Shown: piece after piece, positions 26,207 through 34,809 of the stretch
How positions within the stretch are numbered: the first letter of the stretch is position 1
How the letters are laid out: every line of letters begins with the position of its first letter
Assembly: GCF_009708005.2 (NCBI RefSeq)
Contig: NZ_CP052757.1
Span: 868,001-932,000, forward strand
DNA from: Cellulosimicrobium protaetiae
GTDB taxonomy: Bacteria > Actinomycetota > Actinomycetes > Actinomycetales > Cellulomonadaceae
DNA: 64,000 nt
Direction: 5' to 3'
Program-made: the position numbers and the translations under genes
Notes under the pieces: generated by a model
What the model was told of the DNA's origin: nothing
The model's database searches: none
The model's input: the letters and a program-made list of their open reading frames with translations, nothing else

Positions 26207-27352
26207 ATGTCCGAGCCGACGACCGAGACCGAGGCCCCACCGCGACCGCTCTCGCGCCGCACCCTGCTCGCCGGGGTCGGCGTCGTCGCCGCGAGCCCGG
26301 CGGCAGCGCTCCTGCTCGGCGCCGGCGGCAGCGTCAGCCCCGCTTCCGCTGCCGCCCCCTCCCAGGCGGCCGCGGCCGTCCCCGCCGCGACGGGCACGGT
26401 CCGCAAGATCACGATGTACGCCGAGCGCATCTCCGACACGCTCGTCGGGTACGGCCTCGAGCGCGGCAAGGCGAGCGTCCCCGGCCCGATCCTCGAGATG
26501 TGGGAGGGCGAGACGCTCGAGATCACGCTCGTCAACACGACGGACAAGCGCCTCTCGATCCACCCGCACGGCGTGAACTACGACGTCAACAGCGACGGCA
26601 GCGCGTTCAACAACTCGTTCAACGAGCCGGGCGAGACGCGGACCTACACCTGGTCGACCGTGAAGATGGCGCGCGACCGCGGCATCTGGATGCCGGGCAG
26701 CGCGGGCTACTGGCACTACCACGACCACGCGTGGGGCGACCACGGCACGCAGGGCCTCGCCGCCGGTCTCTACGGCGCGCTCGTCGTGCGCCGCGTGGGC
26801 GACGTGCTGCCGCAGAAGCAGTTCACGATGGTCTTCAACGACATGACCATCAACAACAAGGTCGCGCCGGACACGCCGATGTTCGAGGCGAAGCTCGGCG
26901 AGCGCGTCGAGTTCATCTGCATCGGCCACGGCAACCAGCTCCACACGTTCCACCTGCACGCCCACCGGTGGGCGAACAACCGGACCGGGCTGCTCGCCGA
27001 CCAGTACGACCCGAGCCAGGTCGTGGACAACCGGGACCTCAACCCGGGCGACGCGTTCGGGTTCCAGGTCGTCGCCGGTCTGGGCGTCGGGCCGGGCGCG
27101 TGGATGTACCACTGCCACGTCCAGTTCCACTCCGACGGCGGGATGGCGGGCATCTTCCTGGTCCGCAACGCCGACGGCTCCATGCCGCCGGGCGCGCAGG
27201 AGTCCATCGACCGGTTCCAGGGCCACGGCAGCCACACGATGTCGGCACCCTCGGGCGCCGCCCCGTCGGGGGCCACCCCCACCACCGGGGGTGCCGTCGC
27301 CGGCGGGACCGGACCGGCCGTCGTCGACCTCACGGGACACGCCGGCCACTGA
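26207..27352 (+). CDS. Tat-exported two-domain multicopper oxidase (small-laccase type)
   Basis: 381 residues from ATG 26207, strong RBS GAAGGAGA. Residues 16-21 (SRRTLL) plus a hydrophobic run form a twin-arginine signal, consistent with export of a folded copper enzyme. Copper ligands: HPHG (119-122), GYWHYHDHAW (168-176), HTFHLHAH (246-253), YHCHVQFHSDGGM (301-313; Cys and His of the type 1 site and trinuclear His). Two cupredoxin domains with the trinuclear site at domain interfaces match small laccases, which work as trimers and reduce O2 to water. A Gly/Pro/Thr-rich tail ends in HAGH. It heads a cluster with a sugar-dehydrogenase-like protein and a cupredoxin. Confidence 0.9.
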   Translation: MSEPTTETEAPPRPLSRRTLLAGVGVVAASPAAALLLGAGGSVSPASAAAPSQAAAAVPAATGTVRKITMYAERISDTLVGYGLERGKASVPGPILEMWEGETLEITLVNTTDKRLSIHPHGVNYDVNSDGSAFNNSFNEPGETRTYTWSTVKMARDRGIWMPGSAGYWHYHDHAWGDHGTQGLAAGLYGALVVRRVGDVLPQKQFTMVFNDMTINNKVAPDTPMFEAKLGERVEFICIGHGNQLHTFHLHAHRWANNRTGLLADQYDPSQVVDNRDLNPGDAFGFQVVAGLGVGPGAWMYHCHVQFHSDGGMAGIFLVRNADGSMPPGAQESIDRFQGHGSHTMSAPSGAAPSGATPTTGGAVAGGTGPAVVDLTGHAGH

Positions 27353-27397
27353 CGCGGGACTCACGGGCCTCCCGCCCGACCCGCACCAGCACCATCG

Positions 27398-27418
27398 GCT
27401 CCCGGCCCACCCGGGAGC
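27398..27418 (+). terminator. Short hairpin between multicopper oxidase and ThuA gene
   Basis: GCTCCCGG pairs with CCGGGAGC around a 5-base loop. The next gene starts 28 bp later with no obvious promoter between, so it may be a partial terminator that sets expression ratios in one operon. Confidence 0.5.
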
Positions 27419-27446
27419 GTCGCACCGATGACGAAGGAGTTGGAGA

Positions 27447-30400
27447 GTGCTGTCCAGACGATCGACACCCCCTACGAGGGGGCGCTCCCGACCGGGAGCA
27501 CTACGGGCCTTGACGGTCGGCCTGACGGGCGTCGCGCTCGTCGCGAGCGCGGCCGTGATCCCGGCGGCGGCCCAGCCCGTCGCCACGACGCCGGCGAGCA
27601 CGGTCGCCTCGAGCGGGGCCCCCACGGCCGGGTCCGTCGCGGCCGCGGCGGCCACCGCTCCCGTGCGCGTGCTCGTGTTCCACGGCGCGCCCGACGAGCA
27701 GACCGACCCTGTCGTCGCCGCGACCGCGGCGCTGACCGAGCTGGGTGCCGCCAACGGGTTCGACGTCGAGGCGACGTCCGACCCCGCGATGCTCAGCGAG
27801 GCGACGCTCGGCGAGTACCGCGGCGTCGTCATGCTCTCCGCGGAGGGCATCGAGCTGAGCGGCGAGCAGGAGGCCGCGCTCCAGGCGTACGTCAACGGCG
27901 GCGGCGGATTCCTCGGCGTGCGCGACGCCGCGCGCGCCCAGGAGGCGTCGAAGTGGTTCGAGGGCCTCGTCGGCGCCCGGATCAAGGGCGCGACGATGAC
28001 GGCGGAGAAGGTCGCCGAGGCGACCGGCACCGGCCGCAGCCCGGCCGCCGAGACCCCGGCCAAGGCCGTCGACGGCGACCCCGGCACCAAGTGGCTGACG
28101 TTCGCCCGCACGGGCCAGCTCACGCTGCGCATGGAGCAGCCCGTCGCGGTCGTGAAGTACGGCATCACGTCGGCGAACGACTCCGCGGGCCGCGACCCGA
28201 AGAACTGGAAGCTCCAGGGGTCGACCGACGGGCAGACGTGGGTCGACCTCGACACGCGCACCGACGAGGACTTCCCGCAGCGCTTCCAGCCGCGCACGTT
28301 CGACGTCGCGAACGAGACCGAGTACGGCTGGTACCGGCTGGACGTCACCGCCAACTCCGGCGACGCCGAGATCCAGCTCGCAGAGCTCTCGATCTTCGGC
28401 CCCGACTCCGTCGAGCAGCCCGACCCGGAGATCCCGCTCGAGGAGCGCACGGTCGACCTGGTCGACCGCCAGCACCCCGCGACGGCGGACCTCCCGCTCA
28501 CGTGGGACCGCGAGGACCGGTGGCTCGACTGGGCCGAGGACCCGACCGGTGACGTGCACACGGTCGCGACGCTCGAGCCCGGCCCCGACGCCGGCCCGAC
28601 GACCAACCCGTTCCAGCCCCTGTCCTGGTGCCGCGACTACGACGGCGGCCGCTCGTTCTTCACCGGCATGGGCGGCACGCCCGAGAGCTGGCAGGACGAG
28701 ACGTTCCGCGAGCACCTGCTCGGTGCGCTCCAGTGGACGACGGGCGTGGTGCGCGGCGACTGCCAGGCGACCATCGCGTCGAACTACAAGGCCGAGCGCC
28801 TGTCCCAGGTGAACACGGCGGGCACGCTGGACCAGAACGGCGAGCAGCACGGCCTGACGATCGCGCCCGACGGCACGGTCTTCTACATCGGCCGTGGCGC
28901 GTGCGCCACCGGCCCGATCGTCCCGTGGAGCGACCCGAACGTGGGCCTCGGCTGCGGCACGATCCACCAGTGGGACCCGGAGACGGGTGAGGCGAAGCTG
29001 CTCACGACGCTCGACGTCATGGGCAACCGTGGTAGCGGCGACGAGCTCGTGAAGAACGAGGAGGGGCTGCTCGGCATCGTGCCCGACCCCGACTTCGCGA
29101 CGAACCACTGGCTCTACGTGTACTGGATGCCGCACGAGAACATCGACCGCGAGCGTCGCGTCGGCTACCGGACCGTCTCGCGGTTCACCTACGACCCCGC
29201 GACGCCGACGATCGACCAGAGCACGCGGGTCGACCTGCTCGAGTGGGAGACGCAGATCCACAGCTGCTGCCACGCGGGTGGCGGCATGGCGTTCGACAGC
29301 GAGGGCAACCTCTACATCGGCTCGGGCGACAACAACTCGTCCGGCGGCTCGAACGGGTACTCCGGCAACAACTGGACGCAGGAGTACGCGGGGATCAGCT
29401 TCCAGGACGCGCGCCGCACGTCGGGCAACACGAACGACCTCAACGGCAAGATCCTGCGGATCCACCCCGAGGACGACGGCACCTACACGATCCCGGACGA
29501 CAACCTGTTCCCGGTGGGCGAGTACCCCGCGGACAAGACGCGTCCCGAGATCTACGTCATGGGCGTGCGCAACATCTCGCGCCTGCAGATCGACCCCGAC
29601 ACGGACTGGCTGACCGCGGCCTGGGTGGGCCCGGACGCCGGCAGCCCCAACCCCGAGCTCGGCCCGGCCAAGTACGAGACCGCGACGATCATCACGTCCG
29701 CGGGCAACCAGGGCTGGCCGTACTGCATGGGCAACAAGCAGCCGTACCGTGACCGGAGCAACGAGGACGCGAGCGTCCTCACCGGCTGGTACGACTGCGA
29801 CAACCCGAAGAACACGTCGCCGCGCAACACGGGCCTCGTGGACCTCCCGCCGGTGCGGGACAACATGATCTGGTACTCGCCCTCGGGCGGCGGGCCGGTC
29901 TTCCCGGACCGCGGGAACGGCATCCCGACGTACGAGGACGACGACGCGACGTACACCATCCCGTGGCTGCGGGGTGGCGGCCAGGCCGTGATGTCCGGCC
30001 CGACCTTCCGGCAGTCGCAGGTCGACCCGGAGTCCGACGTCGCGTGGCCGTCGTACTGGGAGGGCAAGTGGTTCGTCGGCGACCAGTCGAACTCGAACAA
30101 CCGCGTCGCGGTGACGGTCGACCCGGAGAACCTGGACGCCCCCGTGTTCATGGAGGACCTCCGCCAGATCATCCCGGGCGGCCGCGGTGACGGGCTGCTG
30201 CAGAGCTGGATGGACGCGAAGTTCGGTCCGGACGGCGCGCTGTACCTGGTCGACTACGCGGGCGGCTTCTTCAGCCTCGACCCGAACCAGAAGCTCATGC
30301 GGATCACGTACCAGGGCGGGGCTCCGACCCCGGCCCCGGCGGCGTCCGCGACGAGCATCCAGGGCGACCCGCTGACGGTGCAGTTCACCGGCGAGCGTTC

Positions 30401-31442
30401 CGGCGGCGTCTCCTACCGCTGGGAGTTCGGCGACGGCTCGACCTCCACGAAGGCCAACCCGAAGCACAAGTACCCCCGCATCGGGACCTACGAGGCCAAG
30501 CTCACCGTGACGTACGCGGACGGGTCGACGGCCACGGTCACGACCGACGGCTCGCCGTCGTGCACGCTGCCCGACGAGCGCGAGACCGTGTTCTTCGGCG
30601 ACGTCGACTCCACGGTCGAGAACCTCGACCTGGGCGCCTGCAACATCGCCGACCTGTTCCAGGACGAGAAGGAGTGGCGCACCCACGCCCGGTTCCTGGC
30701 GCACGTCGAGTCGGTCGCGAAGAGCCTGTACGACGACAGCCGGATCGACGAGCGCGAGCGTGCTCGCCTCGTCGACGCCGCGGCGCGCTCGCAGATCGGC
30801 GTGGACCCGGGCGGGTACCGCACGATCTTCGACGGCACCGAGGCGTCGCTGTACGACTGGTTCCAGGCACCGGGCGGGAAGTTCACGCTCGAGCCGGGCG
30901 GGTCGATCCGCTCGCAGGGCGGGCTCGGGATGCTCTGGTACGCGGGCGAGGAGCTCGGAGACTTCTCCGTCAAGCTCCTCTACCGCGACGTCTCGGCGGG
31001 TGACCACCACGCGAACGCGGGCGTGTTCACCCGGTTCCCGAACCCGAACCAGCCCGGCGACGCCGAGTGCGCCGAGGGTCAGTCCCCGGCGTGGGTCGCG
31101 ATCTCGTGCGGTCACGAGATCCAGATCTACGACGGCCCGACGGGCGAGCCGCAGAAGACCGGCTCGGTCTACAACTTCGACCCGCTCGGCCTGAACACCG
31201 GCGGCGAGAAGCCGAAGGGCGAGTGGAACGAGTACGAGATCCGGGTGGTCGGCCAGCAGTACACGATCATCCGCAACGGCGTCGTCATCAACGAGTGGGA
31301 GAACACCCCGGGACAGCAGTCGTCCCGGGCCGGTGACCCGCCGACGGACCTGCGCCAGTTCGACAGCGGGTTCATCGGGCTGCAGAACCACGGGAACTCG
31401 GACCTCATCGAGTTCCGCGACATCCGGGTGGCGGACCTGTAG
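27447..31442 (+). CDS. Secreted multidomain ThuA / discoidin / sugar-dehydrogenase propeller / PKD / DUF1080 protein
   Basis: 1331 residues, GTG start with GAAGGAG upstream. Signal peptide about 1-42. Residues about 70-185 start a ThuA-like domain (VRVLVFHGAPDEQTDPV, VVMLSAEGIELSGEQEAAL, GGGGFLGVRDAA). An F5/8C-type domain (about 185-325; FDVANETEYGWYRLDVTANS) interrupts it; ThuA resumes with DRQHPATADLPLTW to about 430. Residues about 450-960 are a PQQ-type glucose/sorbosone-dehydrogenase propeller (EEGLLGIVPDPDF, SCCHAGGGMAFDSEGNLYIG, NDLNGKILRIHPEDDG, GPDGALYLVDYAGGFF). A PKD domain (962-1030) is followed by a Cys-containing helical module (1035-1112) and a DUF1080 lectin-like fold (1120-1331). 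It likely oxidises a polysaccharide-derived sugar outside the cell. Confidence 0.88.
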   Translation: MLSRRSTPPTRGRSRPGALRALTVGLTGVALVASAAVIPAAAQPVATTPASTVASSGAPTAGSVAAAAATAPVRVLVFHGAPDEQTDPVVAATAALTELGAANGFDVEATSDPAMLSEATLGEYRGVVMLSAEGIELSGEQEAALQAYVNGGGGFLGVRDAARAQEASKWFEGLVGARIKGATMTAEKVAEATGTGRSPAAETPAKAVDGDPGTKWLTFARTGQLTLRMEQPVAVVKYGITSANDSAGRDPKNWKLQGSTDGQTWVDLDTRTDEDFPQRFQPRTFDVANETEYGWYRLDVTANSGDAEIQLAELSIFGPDSVEQPDPEIPLEERTVDLVDRQHPATADLPLTWDREDRWLDWAEDPTGDVHTVATLEPGPDAGPTTNPFQPLSWCRDYDGGRSFFTGMGGTPESWQDETFREHLLGALQWTTGVVRGDCQATIASNYKAERLSQVNTAGTLDQNGEQHGLTIAPDGTVFYIGRGACATGPIVPWSDPNVGLGCGTIHQWDPETGEAKLLTTLDVMGNRGSGDELVKNEEGLLGIVPDPDFATNHWLYVYWMPHENIDRERRVGYRTVSRFTYDPATPTIDQSTRVDLLEWETQIHSCCHAGGGMAFDSEGNLYIGSGDNNSSGGSNGYSGNNWTQEYAGISFQDARRTSGNTNDLNGKILRIHPEDDGTYTIPDDNLFPVGEYPADKTRPEIYVMGVRNISRLQIDPDTDWLTAAWVGPDAGSPNPELGPAKYETATIITSAGNQGWPYCMGNKQPYRDRSNEDASVLTGWYDCDNPKNTSPRNTGLVDLPPVRDNMIWYSPSGGGPVFPDRGNGIPTYEDDDATYTIPWLRGGGQAVMSGPTFRQSQVDPESDVAWPSYWEGKWFVGDQSNSNNRVAVTVDPENLDAPVFMEDLRQIIPGGRGDGLLQSWMDAKFGPDGALYLVDYAGGFFSLDPNQKLMRITYQGGAPTPAPAASATSIQGDPLTVQFTGERSGGVSYRWEFGDGSTSTKANPKHKYPRIGTYEAKLTVTYADGSTATVTTDGSPSCTLPDERETVFFGDVDSTVENLDLGACNIADLFQDEKEWRTHARFLAHVESVAKSLYDDSRIDERERARLVDAAARSQIGVDPGGYRTIFDGTEASLYDWFQAPGGKFTLEPGGSIRSQGGLGMLWYAGEELGDFSVKLLYRDVSAGDHHANAGVFTRFPNPNQPGDAECAEGQSPAWVAISCGHEIQIYDGPTGEPQKTGSVYNFDPLGLNTGGEKPKGEWNEYEIRVVGQQYTIIRNGVVINEWENTPGQQSSRAGDPPTDLRQFDSGFIGLQNHGNSDLIEFRDIRVADL

Positions 31443-31448
31443 CACCCG

Positions 31449-31479
31449 GGCGGGGACGGCCCAGCCGGCCGTCCCCGCC
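31449..31479 (+). terminator. Strong hairpin after the ThuA-propeller gene
   Basis: A 13-base perfect stem (31449-31461 with 31467-31479) and 5-base loop, seven bases past the stop. A second GC hairpin follows near 31488-31515. The downstream gene may then need its own promoter or read-through. Confidence 0.65.
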
Positions 31480-31600
31480 GACCCGGGGCCGTCGTCGTGC
31501 CGCACGACGGCGGCCCCCGGGGCGGGCCGCACGGCCCGCCCCGACCAGCGCCCGACCAGCCCGACAGAACTCTCAGACACCCCCGGAGGAGTGCACCCTC

Positions 31601-34072
31601 ATGGAACGACGTACCAGTCCCGGCGGCTCCCGCCGCCGCGGCGCGCGGCGGTTCCTCGCCGCCACGGTCGCCGGACTCACCGCGACGACGGTCCTCACCG
31701 TCGCCCCGGCCTCGGCGACCCCCACCGCACCGGCGTCGGCGTCGTCCGCCGTCGTGTCCGCAGCCGACGCCACCGTCGCCGCCGAGCAGGTCCTCACCTG
31801 GACCGCGGACAACAGCGTGTCCGACTACAAGGCCTTCCCCGCCACGGCCGAGGCAGGGCCCGCGACGATCGTCTTCGAGAACAGCCTGGCGACCGGCAGC
31901 ACGTTCGGCATGAGCCACACGCTCACGTTCGACACGTCGACGCCGGGCTACAACCACGACGTGAACCTCAACATCCTTGCGAGCCCGTTCGACGCCAACG
32001 GCGGTCTCCACGAGGCGCAGGTGACCCTCACGCCCGGGACGTACCGCTACTTCTGCGCCATCCCCGGGCACGGCGAGATGTGGGGCGAGCTCGTCGTCAC
32101 CGACGGCGGCGGGGGCGAGGACACCACGGCACCGTCCGTGACCGCCCAGGTCACCGGCGAGCAGGACGGCGACGGCGCGTACGTCGGCGGTGCCACGGTG
32201 ACGCTGGACGCGACCGACGACGACTCCGGCGTGGCCGGCGTCGAGTACGACCTGGACGGCGCGGGCTGGCAGGCGTACACCGAGCCGTTCGTCGTCGACG
32301 CGGTCGGCGCGCACACCCTGCAGTTCCGCGCGACCGACGCCGCGGGCAACACCTCCGAGGCCCAGACCGCGCAGTTCACCGTCGTCGAGGGCGACGTCGA
32401 GGAGGACACCACCGCCCCGACCGTCGAGCCCATGGTCATGGGCCAGCAGGACGAGGACGGCGCGTACGTCGGCACCGCCGCGTTCATGCTCCACGCCTCG
32501 GACGAGGGGTCGGGCGTCGCGTCCGTCGTGTACGCGGTCGACGGCGGCGCGTGGCTGCCGTACACCACGACCGTGCCGTTCACCGAGCTCGGCGAGCACA
32601 CGGTGACGTTCCGGGCGACCGACGTCGCGGGCAACGTGTCCGAGGTCGGCTCCGTGACGTTCACCGTCGTCGCCGACGGCGAGGAGGACACGACCGCCCC
32701 GACCGTGACCGCCGAGGTCACGGGCACGCAGGACGACAACGGTGCGTTCGTCGGGTCGGCCACGGCGACGCTCACCGCGACGGACGACGGGTCCGGCGTC
32801 GAGAGCGTCGAGTACGACCTCGACGGCGCCGGCTGGGCCCCGTACACCGAGCCCGTCGTCGTCGACGAGCCCGGCGAGCACACGCTCGTCTACCGGGCCA
32901 CCGACGTCGCGGGCAACGTGTCCGAGGACACCGTCACGGAGTTCGTCGTCGTCGCCGACGCCGGCGAGGACACGACGGCACCGACCGTCGCCCACGAGGT
33001 GAGCGGCACGCAGGACGAGTCCGGCGCCTACGTGGGATCGGCGTCCGTGCTGCTCACCGCGACCGACGAGGCGTCGGGCGTCGCGTCCGTCGAGTACGAC
33101 CTCGACGGCGCGGGCTGGACCCCGTACACCGAGGCCGTCGTGGTCGACGAGCCGGGCCAGCACACCCTCGCGTACCGCGCGACCGACGAGGCGGGGAACG
33201 TCTCCGAGGCCGCGAGCGTCACGTTCTCCGTCGTCGAGGGCGACGGGAGCGACACCGTCGCCCCCACGGTCGACCACCGCGTGATGGGCGGCGAGAAGAA
33301 CGAGGCGGGCGAGTACCTCTCGACCGTCTTCGTGCGCCTGCTCGCGAAGGACGCCGACTCGGGCGTCGCCTCGGTCGAGTACCAGGTGGACGGCGGCGAG
33401 TGGACCCCGTACGCGAAGCAGATCTCGGTGCGGACCCCCGGTGCGCACACCGTGACCTACCGCGCGACCGACGTCGCGGGCAACGTCTCCGCGCCGCAGA
33501 CGGTCTCCTTCGTCATCGCGGGCGGCGAGGAGCCGGGCGACACCGACGGCCCCGTCGTCACGGCGGGCGTCGGCGGCAGCCGCACCCGCGACGGCGACTT
33601 CGTCGCGAGCGCGCGCGTCACGCTCACGGCGGTCGACGAGGAGTCGGGCGTCGACCGCATCGAGTTCCAGGCCAACGACGGCGCGTGGCAGCGCTACGCG
33701 GCCCCGGTCGCGTTCGCGGCCGACGGCCAGCACGTCGTCCGCTACCGCGCGGTCGACGGCGTCGGCAACGTGACGACGGGCGAGGTGACCTTCACGGTCC
33801 TGCAGCTCGTCCGCGACCGCTGCGTCGGGTCGGACATCCGCCCGACGGTGATCATCGGCGGCCACGACAGCACGGTGCAGAACTACGACGACGGCACCGG
33901 CTGCACGGTCAACGACCACGTCGCCGAGACCGACGAGTACTCGACGCACCGCGAGTTCGTGGACCACGTGAGCCTCGTGACCGAGGACCTCGTGTGGGAC
34001 GGTGTGCTCGACGACGCCGAGCGTGAGCTCGTCATCGCCGCTGCCGAGCTGTCCGACATCGGCCGCAGCTGA
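31601..34072 (+). CDS. Secreted cupredoxin with six Ig-like (OmpL47-type) repeats
   Basis: 823 residues, ATG with CGGAGGAGTGC upstream. Signal peptide about 1-40 (ends APASATP). Residues about 60-168 are a plastocyanin/azurin-like cupredoxin: N-terminal His in GMSHTLTF and the Cys-His-Met set in YFCAIPGHGEMWGELVV, so a type 1 copper site is intact. Six repeats of about 94 residues start at bases 32120, 32405, 32687, 32969, 33251 and 33539, each opening D(T/S)xxP and closing VAGNVS. Residues about 735-823 match the helical module in the preceding protein (DSTVQNYDDGTGC, THREFVDHV, LSDIG). It is a candidate electron carrier between sugar dehydrogenase and multicopper oxidase. Confidence 0.88.
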   Translation: MERRTSPGGSRRRGARRFLAATVAGLTATTVLTVAPASATPTAPASASSAVVSAADATVAAEQVLTWTADNSVSDYKAFPATAEAGPATIVFENSLATGSTFGMSHTLTFDTSTPGYNHDVNLNILASPFDANGGLHEAQVTLTPGTYRYFCAIPGHGEMWGELVVTDGGGGEDTTAPSVTAQVTGEQDGDGAYVGGATVTLDATDDDSGVAGVEYDLDGAGWQAYTEPFVVDAVGAHTLQFRATDAAGNTSEAQTAQFTVVEGDVEEDTTAPTVEPMVMGQQDEDGAYVGTAAFMLHASDEGSGVASVVYAVDGGAWLPYTTTVPFTELGEHTVTFRATDVAGNVSEVGSVTFTVVADGEEDTTAPTVTAEVTGTQDDNGAFVGSATATLTATDDGSGVESVEYDLDGAGWAPYTEPVVVDEPGEHTLVYRATDVAGNVSEDTVTEFVVVADAGEDTTAPTVAHEVSGTQDESGAYVGSASVLLTATDEASGVASVEYDLDGAGWTPYTEAVVVDEPGQHTLAYRATDEAGNVSEAASVTFSVVEGDGSDTVAPTVDHRVMGGEKNEAGEYLSTVFVRLLAKDADSGVASVEYQVDGGEWTPYAKQISVRTPGAHTVTYRATDVAGNVSAPQTVSFVIAGGEEPGDTDGPVVTAGVGGSRTRDGDFVASARVTLTAVDEESGVDRIEFQANDGAWQRYAAPVAFAADGQHVVRYRAVDGVGNVTTGEVTFTVLQLVRDRCVGSDIRPTVIIGGHDSTVQNYDDGTGCTVNDHVAETDEYSTHREFVDHVSLVTEDLVWDGVLDDAERELVIAAAELSDIGRS

Positions 34073-34106
34073 CCGACACCTGACGGTCCGACCGAACCAG
34101 TCCGAT

Positions 34107-34154
34107 CGACGACGGCCCGGCCCCGCACCCAGGTGCGGGCCCGGGCCGTCGTCG
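34107..34154 (+). terminator. Long hairpin terminator after cupredoxin gene
   Basis: CGACGACGGCCCGG (34107-34120) pairs with CCGGGCCGTCGTCG (34141-34154), with GCACC/GGTGC pairing inside. It lies 35 bases past the stop. Confidence 0.7.
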
Positions 34155-34190
34155 TGCGCGGACCACCCGCCCCGCGCCTCCCCCCCGCGC

Positions 34191-34245
34191 CGAACACGAC
34201 ATGAGGGTCGTTCTGGGCGGTATGACGACGCTCATGTCGTGCTCG
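34191..34245. repeat. Dispersed palindromic element, copy D, between convergent genes
   Basis: Arms 34191-34210 and 34226-34245 pair at 18 of 20 bases. The left arm is nearly identical to copy C. It lies between the 3' ends of the cupredoxin (+) and lipoprotein (-) genes; another GTCGTGCTCGG half-unit follows at about 34257. Confidence 0.78.
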
Positions 34246-34272
34246 AGGGCGGGTGAGGTCGTGCTCGGCCGG

Positions 34273-34809
34273 CTACTCGCCGAGAGACACCAGCACGACG
34301 GTCGCGTCGTCCACGTCGAGGTACGCCGTCGCGACGAAGCCCGACTCGGCGAACCGCGCGTCGAGCGCGTCACCGGCCAGGAGCGGGCCGTCGGGGAGGT
34401 CGCCCCTCAGGTCGTCGACGACGGCGGGAACCTCGGTCGTCTCCTGCGGCGCCGTCTCGTCCGCGAGGGTCTGGGCGACCGCCGGGTCGAGCCGCACGAC
34501 GGCGTCGATCCAGTACGTCGTCGGGCCCGGCACGCCCTCGTCCCCGACGGTGCCGGACAACCACGTCGCCGCCACCGGGGCACCGAGCGCGGAGAACCGC
34601 TTCGTGAGCGGCTCCAGGTCCGTGCGGACCTCGCCGGTCCCGTTCTTCGCGGGCTCGTCGGCCATCGTCGTCTCCCTCGTGCCGTCGGTGGTGCGGTCTC
34701 CCGGTCCGGTCCCCGGCGAGCAGGCCGTGAGCGCGAGGACCGCGGCGAGCACCGCCGTCGGGCCGGCGAGGCGCGGGGTGCGTGCGGTCGCGGTGCGTGC
34801 GGTGCTCAT
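34273..34809 (-). CDS. Putative lipoprotein
   Basis: 178 residues from ATG 34809 with GGAGGACC upstream; the start overlaps the stop of the WXG100-like gene (ATGA), so the two are translationally coupled. Lipobox LALTAC gives acylated Cys30. The outer domain of about 145 residues (TKRFSALGAPVAATWLSGTV, TYWIDAVVRLDP) is unrecognised. Coupling to a possible type VII substrate suggests a partner or immunity role; this is inference only. Confidence 0.65.
   Translation of the reverse strand: MSTARTATARTPRLAGPTAVLAAVLALTACSPGTGPGDRTTDGTRETTMADEPAKNGTGEVRTDLEPLTKRFSALGAPVAATWLSGTVGDEGVPGPTTYWIDAVVRLDPAVAQTLADETAPQETTEVPAVVDDLRGDLPDGPLLAGDALDARFAESGFVATAYLDVDDATVVLVSLGE

Noticed and set aside
27501-31580. 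A 1359-codon antisense frame across the ThuA-propeller gene
   Set aside because: No recognisable motifs; the forward frame has clear domains and an RBS.
32120-33790. CRISPR-like regular repetition (about 282-bp period)
   Set aside because: The repeats are in frame and encode Ig-like domains of the cupredoxin protein; the period is far too long for CRISPR and there are no spacers.
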